A stretch of DNA of 64,000 nucleotides from Pandoraea sp. ASV26 (GCF_016428915.1 NZ_JAELTP010000006.1:32346-96345); one strand, 5' to 3'. Shown: positions 49,631 through 59,025, numbered from the stretch's first letter. Notes: generated by a model not told the origin, from the sequence alone. Made by a program: numbers and translations.

Positions 49631-50731
49631 TCAGGGCATCAGTGCCTCGCGTACATGTGCAAACAACGGATGCGTCATGGCTTCCTCCAGCCGCAACACC
49701 GGTGTGACGCAGCAATCGGCATTGGCAAAGCGCGACGTCCAGTCGGACTGCGACGCGCTCGCAAACACCGCCGCCAGCTCGTGTTGAAGCGCGCGTGCAT
49801 CGTCGCCCCCCACCGCCTGCCCCAGCGACCAGTGCCGCGACTTCCACTCGCTGCGCCCGAGTACGTCGCACAAGGTCTGCCAGAACTTGAGTTCGAGGGC
49901 ACCCACGGCCATGTACCGCCCATCCTGCGTGCGATAGACCTGATAGCAAGGCACACCGCCATTGAGCAAATCCATGCCCGCCCGCGACACGTGCCCCTGC
50001 CGATGCAACGCAACGGCGGGAACGAGATTCGCGCGAAACACCTCGTGGGTCATCGAGATATCGAGCCACCGGCCCCGCCCGGTGCGCTGTGCCGAGACGA
50101 GCGCCGCCAACACCGCCTGCACCGTCGCCTGAGCGCCGCCGTACACATCGCCGATCTGGAAGTTCGGGACGATGGGCGCGTCCGCCGCATCCCCCAACTG
50201 ATCGAGCACCCCGGCGTAGCCGATGTAGTTGATGTCGTGTCCGGCCGCCTGCGCCAACGGTCCATGCTGTCCATAGCCGGTGATCGACGCCATGACCAGC
50301 GATGGCCGAATGCGTGCGAGCGTCTCGTAGTCGAAGCCGAGCCGCGCCATCACGCCGGGGCGGAACCCTTCGAGCAGTACATCGGCATGCGACACCCGGT
50401 CTCGAAACGTCGCGCGATCGGTGTCGTTCTTGAGGTCGAGCCGCTCGACCGATTTGCCGCGATTGAGCAGACGCCAGAAGGCGCCCGGCGACGGCTCCCC
50501 CTCCCTGAGCATCATCTCGCGGGCATAGTCGCCCGCGCCCTTGTCCTCGATCTTGATGACGTTCGCCCCCAGCTCGGCGAAACGAAGTCCCGCGAGCGGC
50601 CCCGGCAACAGCCTTGTGAGATCGAGCACAGTGATGCCGGCAAGCGGCGCTTCGGAAGACGCGGACGATGCAGCCAGCGAAGACGATTCACGTGCCTGAG
50701 ACGGATCGAACAGATCGGGAGATTGGGCCAT
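49631..50731 (-). CDS. CaiB-fold CoA enzyme with methylacyl-CoA racemase-like motif
   Basis: This 366-residue protein of the CoA-transferase family III fold carries AGHDINYIGYAGVL (His165) and IGDVYGG (Asp195). The pair is 30 residues apart, as for His126/Asp156 of alpha-methylacyl-CoA racemase. That favours epimerisation at the carbon next to a CoA thioester rather than CoA transfer. A 20-residue Ser/Ala-rich N-terminal extension precedes the fold. It is the last gene of the cluster and follows the CoA-transferase gene by 108 bases. Confidence 0.85.
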   Translation of the reverse strand: MAQSPDLFDPSQARESSSLAASSASSEAPLAGITVLDLTRLLPGPLAGLRFAELGANVIKIEDKGAGDYAREMMLREGEPSPGAFWRLLNRGKSVERLDLKNDTDRATFRDRVSHADVLLEGFRPGVMARLGFDYETLARIRPSLVMASITGYGQHGPLAQAAGHDINYIGYAGVLDQLGDAADAPIVPNFQIGDVYGGAQATVQAVLAALVSAQRTGRGRWLDISMTHEVFRANLVPAVALHRQGHVSRAGMDLLNGGVPCYQVYRTQDGRYMAVGALELKFWQTLCDVLGRSEWKSRHWSLGQAVGGDDARALQHELAAVFASASQSDWTSRFANADCCVTPVLRLEEAMTHPLFAHVREALMP

Positions 50732-50839
50732 GGCGTGCGAAGACGTGGTGAAGGTCGATGCCCACACCGTACCGCGCCGCGCCATCTGCCCGCAAGCAGA
50801 CGGCGCGCCCTCATCGCTCGGACAATTCCGAATTCAGCC

Positions 50840-52126
50840 TCAATCGGCGCCGTCCCCCCATGAATCGGGACCCATGCGATCGTCGCTACCGGGGGCATCG
50901 TCAGGCAGAGGGCTGCTTGGGTCGCCCACCGGTCCCGCCACCACCCCCTCGACCACAAGACGGGCGATCTGGCTGTCGAGATACCCCAGATCGCGCAGAA
51001 TTTCGTTCGTGTGCTCGCCCGCCACCGGCAACGGACGGCGCGCGGGCAAGCGCTGCCCCGACATCGTGATCGGCAGCAGCGGCACTTGGGTGTGCTCGCC
51101 GTCCTCGGTCACCAGATCGCCCAATCCACCGCTCGCGCGCAGATGCGGGTCGTCGAACAGCGCCTGCGGGGCGACGATCGGCGCGAACGGCAGACCATGC
51201 CGCTCGAACGCGGCCGCCAGATAGCTCGCGTCGAATCCCTGCATCATCTCGCGCAGCAAGGGCAATAGCCAGTCGCGCGCCAGCACCCGGTCGTTGTTCG
51301 TCGCAAGCCGGTCATCGTCGGCCAGATCCTGACGGCCGAACACGTCGCAGAAAGTACGCCACTGGCTGTCGCTCACGACCGCGAGAAAGATCTGCACGCC
51401 ATCGCGCGCCGTGAACACGTCGTAAATCCCCCACGCCGACACGCGCGCCGGCATCGGGTCGGGTGCCGCCCCCGTCACCGCATATTGCTGCATGTGCTGC
51501 GCGGCGAGCATCACGCAGTTCTCGAAGAGTGCGCCCTGCACTTCCTGCCCGCGTCCCGTGGTCTTGCGTTCATAAAGCGCCGCCATCGCAGCGAGCGCGC
51601 CGAACACGCCCCCCATGATGTCGTTGACCGACGCCCCCGCGCGCAGCGGCTGCCCGGGGGGGCCCGTCATGTAGGCCAGCCCGGCCATCATCTGCACGAC
51701 CTCGTCGAGCGCGGTGCGGGCGGCGTACGGCCCCGGCAGAAAACCTTTGAGCGAGACGTAGACGAGCGCCGGATTCAGCCGCGATAACGTGGCATAGTCC
51801 AGCCCGATCTGGCGCATGCGCCCGGGCTTGAAGTTCTCGGTCAGGACATCCGCCGTGCTCACCAGACGCAGAATCAGCTCGCGCCCTTCGGGGCGTGTCA
51901 CATCCACCATGATGCTGCGTTTGTTGCGGTTGAATGCGCGGAAGAAGCCCGCGCCCGTGCCCAGCAGACGCCGCGTCGCGTCGCCGCCTACGGGCTCCAC
52001 CTTGATGACGTCGGCACCGAGGTCGCCGAGCACCATGCCACACGTGGGGCCCATCACCATATGAGAAAACTCCACTACGCGAATGCCTTGCAACGGCGTT
52101 GGCACCGCAGGCGACACATCCGGCAT
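50840..52126 (-). CDS. Class III CoA-transferase (CaiB/BaiF)
   Basis: This 428-residue enzyme is a family III acyl-CoA transferase. The catalytic aspartate is Asp169 in GASVNDIMGGVFG, the same position as in formyl-CoA transferase, and the GRGQEVQGALFEN helix follows. It would move CoA from a donor such as succinyl-CoA to an unknown acid. It starts 12 bases after the hydro-lyase gene, so the two are tightly coupled. A Pro/Asp-rich C-terminal tail of about 30 residues is extra. Confidence 0.9.
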   Translation of the reverse strand: MPDVSPAVPTPLQGIRVVEFSHMVMGPTCGMVLGDLGADVIKVEPVGGDATRRLLGTGAGFFRAFNRNKRSIMVDVTRPEGRELILRLVSTADVLTENFKPGRMRQIGLDYATLSRLNPALVYVSLKGFLPGPYAARTALDEVVQMMAGLAYMTGPPGQPLRAGASVNDIMGGVFGALAAMAALYERKTTGRGQEVQGALFENCVMLAAQHMQQYAVTGAAPDPMPARVSAWGIYDVFTARDGVQIFLAVVSDSQWRTFCDVFGRQDLADDDRLATNNDRVLARDWLLPLLREMMQGFDASYLAAAFERHGLPFAPIVAPQALFDDPHLRASGGLGDLVTEDGEHTQVPLLPITMSGQRLPARRPLPVAGEHTNEILRDLGYLDSQIARLVVEGVVAGPVGDPSSPLPDDAPGSDDRMGPDSWGDGAD

Positions 52127-52138
52127 CTGCTACCCTCC

Positions 52139-54157
52139 CTACCCCGCGCGCGACGCTTCGCCACACAGCCGGCCCGGCGTGCTCACGGCGTGCGAGGCGA
52201 ATCCGTCGCGTTGAAGTTGATCGAAGCCGACGATGTACCCCGCCAAGGCACTCGCCGCCACGGTGGCCGGACTGCCCAGCCACATCTGTCCCGGTCCGGA
52301 ACGTCCGGGGAAATTCCGGTTCTGCGCACTGATGACCACCTCGCCGGGCGCGCGAGACGCCCCCGGGCCGGCGTTCACACACGCGCCGCATCCCGGCGAG
52401 AGCATCGTCACCCCCGCCGCCTTGAACACTTTGGTGTAGCCCTGTGCCTCACACCACGTCCGCACGTCTTCACTGCCGTACTGGAGGTAGAAGCGCACGC
52501 CATCGGCCACGCGATGCCCTTGCGACAGGCCCCACGCGAGCACGTCATGACAGGCCCGCAGATCGTCGCGTTTGCTGCCCGTACACGATCCGCCGTACGC
52601 AATATCGACGGGGACGACCCGCTTCAGGTCGGCAAGCGCCACGCCGTTGCCCGGATCACCGGGACTCGCCACCATCGCCCCGAGATGCGCGCAATCGATC
52701 TCGATGACGTGGGCGTAAGACGCCTGCGCGTCGCTGGTCATCCACGGCGCCAACGTGAAGTCGATGCCACGCCGCTCGCGCAAGTACCGCACGGTCTCGG
52801 CATCGGGCACGATCAGCCCGGTCAGCCCGCCGATCTCTGCGACCATATTGGTCAGCGTGGCCCGCTCGTCGGTCGACAGATGCGCCACCGCTTCGCCGGA
52901 GAACTCGATGATCTGGCCGATGGCACGGCCGTCGCGGATATACGGCAGATGCAGCAGGTGCAGCGCCAGATCCTTCGCGCCGACGCCCACCGGTAAGCGC
53001 GAGCGCAAATGCACGAGGCAAGTGCCGGGCACCGCCAGACGCGCGTCGCCCGTAAGCCAGGCGTTCGCCATTTCCGTGGCCCCCACGCCGAACGCAAATG
53101 CGCCGACCGCACCGCAATGCGGCGTATGCGAGTCGGTGCCGACGATGATCTGTCCCGGCAGCGCATAGCGCTCGAGCATCAGGGCGTGGCAAATGCCTTC
53201 CGAGCCGCCGCCGGCCGCGCGGCCGTGCAGACGCACGTCATGCTGCGCGCAGAATTCACGCTGCACGGCCCCCAGGCGCTTCGCCGCATCGACCAGCGGC
53301 GGCGGTCCGCCGCCGTCGGCGGACATCGCATCGAGATGGGTGAGGTGGTCCTCGAAGCACAGCATCGACGCCGGATCGTGCAGCTCGGGCACGTGGTCGC
53401 CGAAGGCGTGGCGCAGGAAGCTCACGGCCATCGGCGTCACGTATTCATGGGAGAAGCGCCAGTCGGCGGGCACGAACACGGCGTCGCCCGAGCGCACGCG
53501 AGCCACGCCCAGCGCCTTCGCAATGAGCTTCTCGCCGTAGGTCATCGCGCCCGGCGCATGCGCGGGGTGCGGCACCGCGATGTCCCCCGACAGGCGGCGC
53601 CGCGTGTAGCCGAACAACCCGCCGCTGCGCACGATGGCTTCGCCTAATGGATCGCAGTCATCGAGAAAGGCCTCGATCGGTACCGCTTCGCCGGCTTGCA
53701 AGCGCTCGGCAAGCGTCAGGTCGGTCGACATCAGCAGCCCGAGGTTCTGGCAGTTCTGGGCGTAGATGCGCTCGAAACTCTCGGCAATCACCACGCGAAT
53801 GCCCGCGCACCATTCGGCAAACGGACTGGCCTCGCGCGACGACCCCTTGCCGCGACGCAGCCCGGCGACCGACACCGCAAAGCCCCCCTCGCGCACCGCC
53901 TTCGGCCTGACAGGAAATACCCCAGCAGGCTCCGTCACGTCCTCGCTGCATCGCAACCCGACATAAACATAGTCGCCGAGGGTTTCGTCGAACGACAGGC
54001 ATGCCCACGCGGGCGTCATCTCGTCGGTGGAAATCTGGTCGCGCAGGGGGCCGGCCTCGGCCCGTGTCAGTGACTCGCCCGCGAGTTGCCGGGTCATGAC
54101 GTCGGCACGCTCGCTCAACCACAGCACGCGTCCGTTCAGTTGCACGGTGGCTTGCAT
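52139..54157 (-). CDS. Aconitase-superfamily hydro-lyase with reversed domain order (LeuD-like then LeuC-like)
   Basis: This 672-residue fusion has a swivel domain at the N-terminus (about 35-165, with RRGKGSSREASP at 101-112 and FERIYAQNCQNLGLL). The Fe-S catalytic domain occupies the C-terminal two thirds. Cluster cysteines are predicted at 525 (YGGSCTGSKR), 590 and 593 (SPGCGACVNAG), with TDSHTPHCGAVG and AQNRNFPGRSGPG also present. Canonical aconitase has the opposite order, and isopropylmalate isomerase has separate subunits. It should interconvert a hydroxy di- or tricarboxylic acid via its dehydrated form. GAGGAG precedes the ATG. The substrate is unknown. Confidence 0.88.
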   Translation of the reverse strand: MQATVQLNGRVLWLSERADVMTRQLAGESLTRAEAGPLRDQISTDEMTPAWACLSFDETLGDYVYVGLRCSEDVTEPAGVFPVRPKAVREGGFAVSVAGLRRGKGSSREASPFAEWCAGIRVVIAESFERIYAQNCQNLGLLMSTDLTLAERLQAGEAVPIEAFLDDCDPLGEAIVRSGGLFGYTRRRLSGDIAVPHPAHAPGAMTYGEKLIAKALGVARVRSGDAVFVPADWRFSHEYVTPMAVSFLRHAFGDHVPELHDPASMLCFEDHLTHLDAMSADGGGPPPLVDAAKRLGAVQREFCAQHDVRLHGRAAGGGSEGICHALMLERYALPGQIIVGTDSHTPHCGAVGAFAFGVGATEMANAWLTGDARLAVPGTCLVHLRSRLPVGVGAKDLALHLLHLPYIRDGRAIGQIIEFSGEAVAHLSTDERATLTNMVAEIGGLTGLIVPDAETVRYLRERRGIDFTLAPWMTSDAQASYAHVIEIDCAHLGAMVASPGDPGNGVALADLKRVVPVDIAYGGSCTGSKRDDLRACHDVLAWGLSQGHRVADGVRFYLQYGSEDVRTWCEAQGYTKVFKAAGVTMLSPGCGACVNAGPGASRAPGEVVISAQNRNFPGRSGPGQMWLGSPATVAASALAGYIVGFDQLQRDGFASHAVSTPGRLCGEASRAG

Positions 54158-54285
54158 GAGATCACTCCTCGAATGTTCCCGCATGGGTTCACCCGTTTCG
54201 ATCGCAAGTTCCGTGCCGAACCGACCTGCGGCAACGTGGGGAAAGTGAAGTCATGACGTCCAAACACGCGTTCGTCAGCAGACGC

Positions 54286-55362
54286 TCAGGGGTACTGCCG
54301 ATTCGCCTGGATGGCGAAAGCGTTCGTCCACGTGTCGCCAAGCCGGATCTGCGACGGCTTGACTTCGGGAGTGAACGACGCGAGTGCCTTGAGCGCTGTA
54401 GCGGGGCCGTCGGCGGGCATCATGCCGTCCGGCGAAAACGCCTCGCGGCAGTTGGCGAAGGCTTTCAGATAAAGCGTCTTGTCGCCCAACAGATAAGCTT
54501 CCGGCACGGTCTTCAGGAGATCGGCGGCCGAGGCGCGCTGGAGCCATTTGTCCGCCCGGACGATGGCGTTGGCCAGCGCCTGCACCGTACGCGGATTCTT
54601 CTGGATGAAGCTTTGCGGCGCGTACATCACCGCCGCCGGCATCGGGCCGCCGAACATGGCGCGAGTGCCGGCCTGCGTACGCGTGTCGACCAGCACCTTG
54701 AGGTCGCCCGACTCCTGCAACAGCGTCATCATCGGGTCGACGTTGGAGACCGCGTCGACCTGCCCGCCACGCGCGGCAGCGATCACCGTCGCATTGGTCC
54801 CCACGCCCACAATCGACACATCGCTCGGCTTGAGCCCCACTTTGGCGAGCGCCACGTTCACCAGCATGTGCGTACTCGATCCGGGCGCGCTGACCCCGAT
54901 GCGCATTCCCTTCAGATCCTTGACCGACTTGACCTCGCCCGCCTTGGCCTTCACCACGCCAAGCACCAGTTGCGGCGCCGCACCCAGCACGGCGAACGAC
55001 TGATAGGTCAGCCCTTTGGTCTGCATCAGCAGCGTGTGCTCGAATGCGCCGGTACCGATGTCTGCGCTACCGCCGACAACGGCCTGCAACGCTTTCGAGC
55101 CACCGGCGAAGTCGTCGATGGTGACATCGAGGCCTTCGTCCTTGAAGTAGCCGAGTTGCTCGGCGATCGTCAACGGCAGGTAGTAGAGGCCGGGCTTACC
55201 GCCCACGGCAATCGTGAGCTTCGGCTTTTCGAGCGGTTGTGCCGGGGCGGCAGACGCCCCTGCGCTCAGGCTCAATGCCACGAGGCCCAGCGCTATGAGC
55301 GTGAGCACAAGAATCAGACGTCCCACGGCTTCGCGCACGCGGCGCGCTTCAGGATGTGTCAT
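54286..55362 (-). CDS. NMT1/SsuA-like periplasmic substrate-binding protein
   Basis: The 358-residue protein has an N-terminal signal sequence (about 15-40). A two-lobed binding domain of the NMT1/THI5-like type follows, with IAEQLGYFKDEGLDVTIDDF, GSADIGTGAFEH and the DLKGMRIGV segment. Such proteins deliver small acids, sulfonates or nitrate to ABC importers. No cognate permease or ATPase of that type is in the window, so it is an orphan binding protein. GGGAGGAGA precedes the ATG. A second TGA stands 11 bases after the stop. Confidence 0.88.
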   Translation of the reverse strand: MTHPEARRVREAVGRLILVLTLIALGLVALSLSAGASAAPAQPLEKPKLTIAVGGKPGLYYLPLTIAEQLGYFKDEGLDVTIDDFAGGSKALQAVVGGSADIGTGAFEHTLLMQTKGLTYQSFAVLGAAPQLVLGVVKAKAGEVKSVKDLKGMRIGVSAPGSSTHMLVNVALAKVGLKPSDVSIVGVGTNATVIAAARGGQVDAVSNVDPMMTLLQESGDLKVLVDTRTQAGTRAMFGGPMPAAVMYAPQSFIQKNPRTVQALANAIVRADKWLQRASAADLLKTVPEAYLLGDKTLYLKAFANCREAFSPDGMMPADGPATALKALASFTPEVKPSQIRLGDTWTNAFAIQANRQYP

Positions 55363-55523
55363 CGCGTGTCTCCTCCCGCATGATGCGGGACACAGGCGCG
55401 CTCCGGCTCGCCGGCCGGAATCGCTATCGGCCCCCAAAGCATCCGCTGCGCCCGATGCCGCGACAAGAGGTGTTTCGGCATGCCAGACATCGCCGTTGAC
55501 GATGCTTGCAACGTCGCCAGACA

Positions 55524-55546
55524 TCAGGTTGCCTCAGACGGTTTCA
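55524..55546 (-). repeat. 10-base stop-codon repeat after the LysR gene
   Basis: On the minus strand, TGA occurs at 55544-55546 (the gene's stop), 55534-55536 and 55524-55526, exactly 10 bases apart. Confidence 0.75.
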
Positions 55547-56467
55547 GACGTTTCCCCCCGTGACGTTACGTGCGCACAAATGGTCGACCAGCATGCGGGA
55601 TGCGACCGGCAATGCGTCGTAACGGCGCACGCACACGATCAGACGGCGCTGTGCCCACGGATCGGTCAGCGGCACGATGCGCAGCGCCTCCCCATCCGTG
55701 ACCTGCGAATAGATGCCGACGGCCTCGCGCGGCGCGACGGCCAGCCCGAGATTGGCGCGCACCATGCGGCACACGGCCTCGAACGTCGAGACATGGATGC
55801 GGAATTTGACGGTCTTGCCTTGCTCGGCGGCCAGACGCCGCAGCACGGTGTACATGGCGCTGTCCGGATGCACCCCGACCTGGTCGAAATCGAGCGTTTC
55901 GACGAACCCGAGTTGCTCGGCGCAGGCCAGCGGGTGTTCACGGTGCAGCACGGTCACGATCTGGTCGTGCCGATAGGGAAAGACTTCGACGTCGCGGGTA
56001 TCGACGGCGTCCCAGCAGATGCCGATGTCCGTGGCGCCATCGGCCACCCCCCGCACGACCTGCGCGCTGGTGTGCTCCTCGAGGTCGACCTTCACCCCTT
56101 CATGGCGACGCAGGAAGGCGCCGAGTTCATCGGGCAGTGTCTCGACAATCGAGGAAACGTTGGCGAAGATACGGATGTGACCGCGCACGCCGCTGGTGTA
56201 CTCGGACAGATCGCCCTGCATCTTCTCGAGACTGCGCAGCACATTGCGCGCGTGGTGCAGCAAGGCTTCGCCTGCCGGGGTGGCCCGTACGCCCCACTTG
56301 TGGCGTTGCAGGAGCGCCGAGCCGACGAGCGACTCGAGGTCGTTGATGCGCTTGCTGACAGCCGAGGGCGCGATGAATTCACGCTCGGCAGCGCGGGCAA
56401 TGCTGCTCTCTTCGCAAACGGCGACGAACAGTCGCAGCGAGACAAGATCGATCCGCCATAGCGCCAT
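55544..56467 (-). CDS. LysR-family regulator at the head of the catabolic cluster
   Basis: This 307-residue LysR protein has an N-terminal helix-turn-helix (LVSLRLFVAVCEESSIARAAER, IAPSAVSKRINDLESLVGSALLQR) and an effector domain. It lies upstream of and on the same strand as the binding-protein and enzyme genes, with a 181-base gap, instead of the usual divergent arrangement. It is the likely pathway regulator. GGGAGA precedes the ATG at 56467. Its stop begins a three-rung TGA ladder at 10-base spacing. Confidence 0.9.
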   Translation of the reverse strand: MALWRIDLVSLRLFVAVCEESSIARAAEREFIAPSAVSKRINDLESLVGSALLQRHKWGVRATPAGEALLHHARNVLRSLEKMQGDLSEYTSGVRGHIRIFANVSSIVETLPDELGAFLRRHEGVKVDLEEHTSAQVVRGVADGATDIGICWDAVDTRDVEVFPYRHDQIVTVLHREHPLACAEQLGFVETLDFDQVGVHPDSAMYTVLRRLAAEQGKTVKFRIHVSTFEAVCRMVRANLGLAVAPREAVGIYSQVTDGEALRIVPLTDPWAQRRLIVCVRRYDALPVASRMLVDHLCARNVTGGNV

Positions 56468-57059
56468 GCCTATCTCCCGAAGGCACTGCATTGACAGCGA
56501 TTTTGCGGCGCATGGGGCACAAACACCACCCGTGACCGCTCCCGACGATACCGGAAAACAACACCCAACCGCCAACGAACGCCCGCGAACCGCCACGGAC
56601 GACGGCCGACGACAGCGAGATTTCTGAAGACGGTGCGCCTCGACGACTCAGGGGGGAGAAAGCGTCAGACGCCGAATGACACGAAACCGACTTCCAGCCA
56701 ACAGGTTGCACGCTGCCACCGGACGTCCAGCGTCCGTCTTGAAGTGCCTGCGTCGGTCCCTCCCAGGACAACCACTAGCGCATCGATCCCGCCAGCAGAA
56801 CGGCATTCCAGCCGCCATCCGCCGTGTCGAACGATACCTCGGGCGGTGGTGCCGACGCCAAGGCCATGGACAGCCAACATTTGCAAATGACAATCGCAAT
56901 CATTTTGTTGACGCTCAGTCATCCCGGTTTCGTTGCCGGGTCTGCTTTGACTATAGTGCGGCGCTATCGGGGGGGCAACCACCAAACATTTCAAGAGATA
57001 ACGCGGTCGGCGGTCGGCGTCGGCGGCTGAGCGCCGCCGGGCGTAACGATGGGGGGCGT
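56468..57059. other. Long intergenic region with a Fur-like site (592 bases)
   Basis: This region separates the LysR gene from the iron permease. The small frames here lack ribosome binding sites or family similarity. It holds the LysR promoter, a Fur-like palindrome, and a hairpin CCCGG-N8-CCGGG (about 56924-56942). Confidence 0.5.
56885..56907. promoter_or_regulatory. Fur-box-like palindrome
   Basis: AAATGA and TCATTT flank a central CAATCGCAA. The 19-base segment at 56889-56907 matches the classical Fur consensus at 13 of 19 positions. No iron gene starts from it in either direction within the window; the nearest start is the LysR gene about 420 bases away. Confidence 0.5.
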
Positions 57060-58850
57060 TCAGGCGCGCCGCGCAATCGCACGGGCCAGCACCAGCACTG
57101 GCAGCAAGCCAACGAGAACGAGGGTCAGGGCTGGCACGGCGGCCTCGGCAAGGCGCTCGTCGGCCGCCAGATGGCTGGTGACGACGGCCAGCGTGTCCAT
57201 ATTGAACGGCCGCAGCGCGAGCGTGGCGGGCAGCTCCTTCATGACGTCGACGAATACCAGCAGCGCCGCCGTGAGCACACTGCCGCGCAGCAGCGGCAGA
57301 TGCACCCGGCGCAGCATCGACCAGCCCCCCACGCCAAGGCTGCGGGCGCTGGCGTCGAGATTCGGTGCGATGCGGGCGAAGCCGGCGTCCATACTCTGCA
57401 ACGCCGCCGGCAGGAATCGCACGACATAGGCATAAATCAGCACGCCGCCGGTACCTGCGAGAACCAGACCCTCGGCGCCGGATACGTTGCCCAGCCAGGT
57501 GTCGAGATGCAGCACCGGCGTGAGAATACCCAGCGCGATGACCGCCCCCGGGATCGCGTAGCCCACCCCCACCAAACGGACCGCGATGCGCGTGAGACGC
57601 CCCGGCGCCAGTCGCTGTGCATAACCGAGCACGATGGCGAACGCGCTTGCGACAAGCGCCGCCACGCCCGCCAGACGCACCGTGTTGTAGACCCACTCGC
57701 CATAACGGGGCCACGGCACCTGATCCAGCTCGGAGACCGCCAGCCGCAGCATGATGAGCGCGGGCAGCACGAAGCCGATGGTGAGCGGTAGCGCACAGGC
57801 GAGCGTCGCCAGCGCCGCACGGCCGCCTTGAAGGCGGGTCCGTCGGGACGTCGTGGGGGCGCGTCCCGGTGCCCCGTAATACCTCAGCCGCGCCCGGCTG
57901 CGCGCTTCCCCGATCAGCAGGACGAGGACCGCAAACAGCAGACAGGCGCTGAGTTGCGCAGCCGCAACCCTGTCGCCCATCGACAACCACGCGCGGTAGA
58001 TGCCGGTCGTAAACGTCGGCACGCCGAAGTAGGCGACCGCCCCATAGTCGGCCAGTGTCTCCATGAGCACGAGCGCCACCCCCGCGACCAGGGCGGGCCG
58101 CGCCAGCGGCAATGCCACGCGCACAAAGGCCTGCAAGGGTGAACACCCGAGCGTGCGCGCCGCCTCGAGGAAGCGCTGGCTGTGCTCCAGAAAGGCGGTG
58201 CGCGCGAGCAGATACACGTAGGGATAGAACGCGCCGGCGAAGACCCACGCTGCGCCGTACCACGAACGAATTTCTGGAAACCAGGCGATGCGGTCGAGCG
58301 CAAGCAGCTTGCGCAAGGCGCTCTGCACCGGTCCGGCGAACTGGAGGAAGTCGGTGTAGGCATAGGCGGTCACGTACGCGGGCATGGCCAGCGGCAGGAT
58401 AAGCGCCCACTCGAGCACGCGTCGCCCGGGAAAGGCGTAGTGCACGACAAGCCATGCACTCGCCACACCCATCACGAGCACCCCGGCACTCACGGCGAGC
58501 GAGATGCGCAGCGAATTGAGTGCGTATTCGGGCAGCACCGTGTCGAGCATGTGCGCGAGGACGGCGCGCGTGTCCGCATCTCCCGCGCCCAGCGCCGCTA
58601 CGATGCCGAACATCGGGACGAGCACGATCAACGCGGGAAGCCATGCGACCAGCCGCCACGCCCAGGCGCCCGACAATCGGCCGGCTCGCCCGCGTCGAGC
58701 GACGTAAGACGAATCGCCGGGCGACGGCATGGGTGCCCGCCCAGCCAACGCAGCGGACGTGATCAGGCCATCGGCCGGATCGGGCCGCACTGATGAAACG
58801 TCGACGGAGGCAGTATCGGTGGCGGCGCGTGACGCAGGCGTCGATGACAT
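57060..58850 (-). CDS. Iron(III)-type ABC transporter permease, two fused domains (FbpB-like)
   Basis: The 596-residue membrane protein contains two permease domains in tandem, about 12 helices. Each has an EAA loop (EAARTLGCSPLQAFVRVALP and ASARSLGVGGWSMLRRVHLP). This is the fused architecture of FbpB/SfuB-type ferric iron importers. The ATG at 58850 gives a polar N-terminal extension of about 80 residues before the first helix. It is divergent from the matching ATPase. No binding protein gene adjoins. Confidence 0.92.
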   Translation of the reverse strand: MSSTPASRAATDTASVDVSSVRPDPADGLITSAALAGRAPMPSPGDSSYVARRGRAGRLSGAWAWRLVAWLPALIVLVPMFGIVAALGAGDADTRAVLAHMLDTVLPEYALNSLRISLAVSAGVLVMGVASAWLVVHYAFPGRRVLEWALILPLAMPAYVTAYAYTDFLQFAGPVQSALRKLLALDRIAWFPEIRSWYGAAWVFAGAFYPYVYLLARTAFLEHSQRFLEAARTLGCSPLQAFVRVALPLARPALVAGVALVLMETLADYGAVAYFGVPTFTTGIYRAWLSMGDRVAAAQLSACLLFAVLVLLIGEARSRARLRYYGAPGRAPTTSRRTRLQGGRAALATLACALPLTIGFVLPALIMLRLAVSELDQVPWPRYGEWVYNTVRLAGVAALVASAFAIVLGYAQRLAPGRLTRIAVRLVGVGYAIPGAVIALGILTPVLHLDTWLGNVSGAEGLVLAGTGGVLIYAYVVRFLPAALQSMDAGFARIAPNLDASARSLGVGGWSMLRRVHLPLLRGSVLTAALLVFVDVMKELPATLALRPFNMDTLAVVTSHLAADERLAEAAVPALTLVLVGLLPVLVLARAIARRA

Positions 58851-58937
58851 CGGCAAATCTTGACGGGTAACGTTGAAAAGGTGAATGGGCTCACGAGCAC
58901 GCCTGCGGCAGGAAAACACGCCGGTAGCAACAGCCAG

Positions 58938-58987
58938 TAGCGGCTCGCAGCGGATCGTAAGGGCCCGTAGCGGCTATTAGCGACCGG
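58938..58987 (+). repeat. 10-base repeat with stop triplets
   Basis: Five units of 10 bases start TAG, CAG, TAA, TAG and TAG (58938, 58948, 58958, 58968, 58978), with bodies like CGGCTCG. It lies in a divergent intergenic region and is not attached to a gene end. Confidence 0.75.
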
Positions 58988-59025
58988 TGGGTTGCCGTGC
59001 GCTCGGCACTGCCAAAGGGAACCGG

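Noticed and set aside
56665..56922. Minus-strand frame of 85 codons in the gap before the LysR gene
   Set aside because: It has no ribosome binding site, no family resemblance, and its composition follows random GC-rich DNA. It is an extension of a shadow frame of the permease gene.
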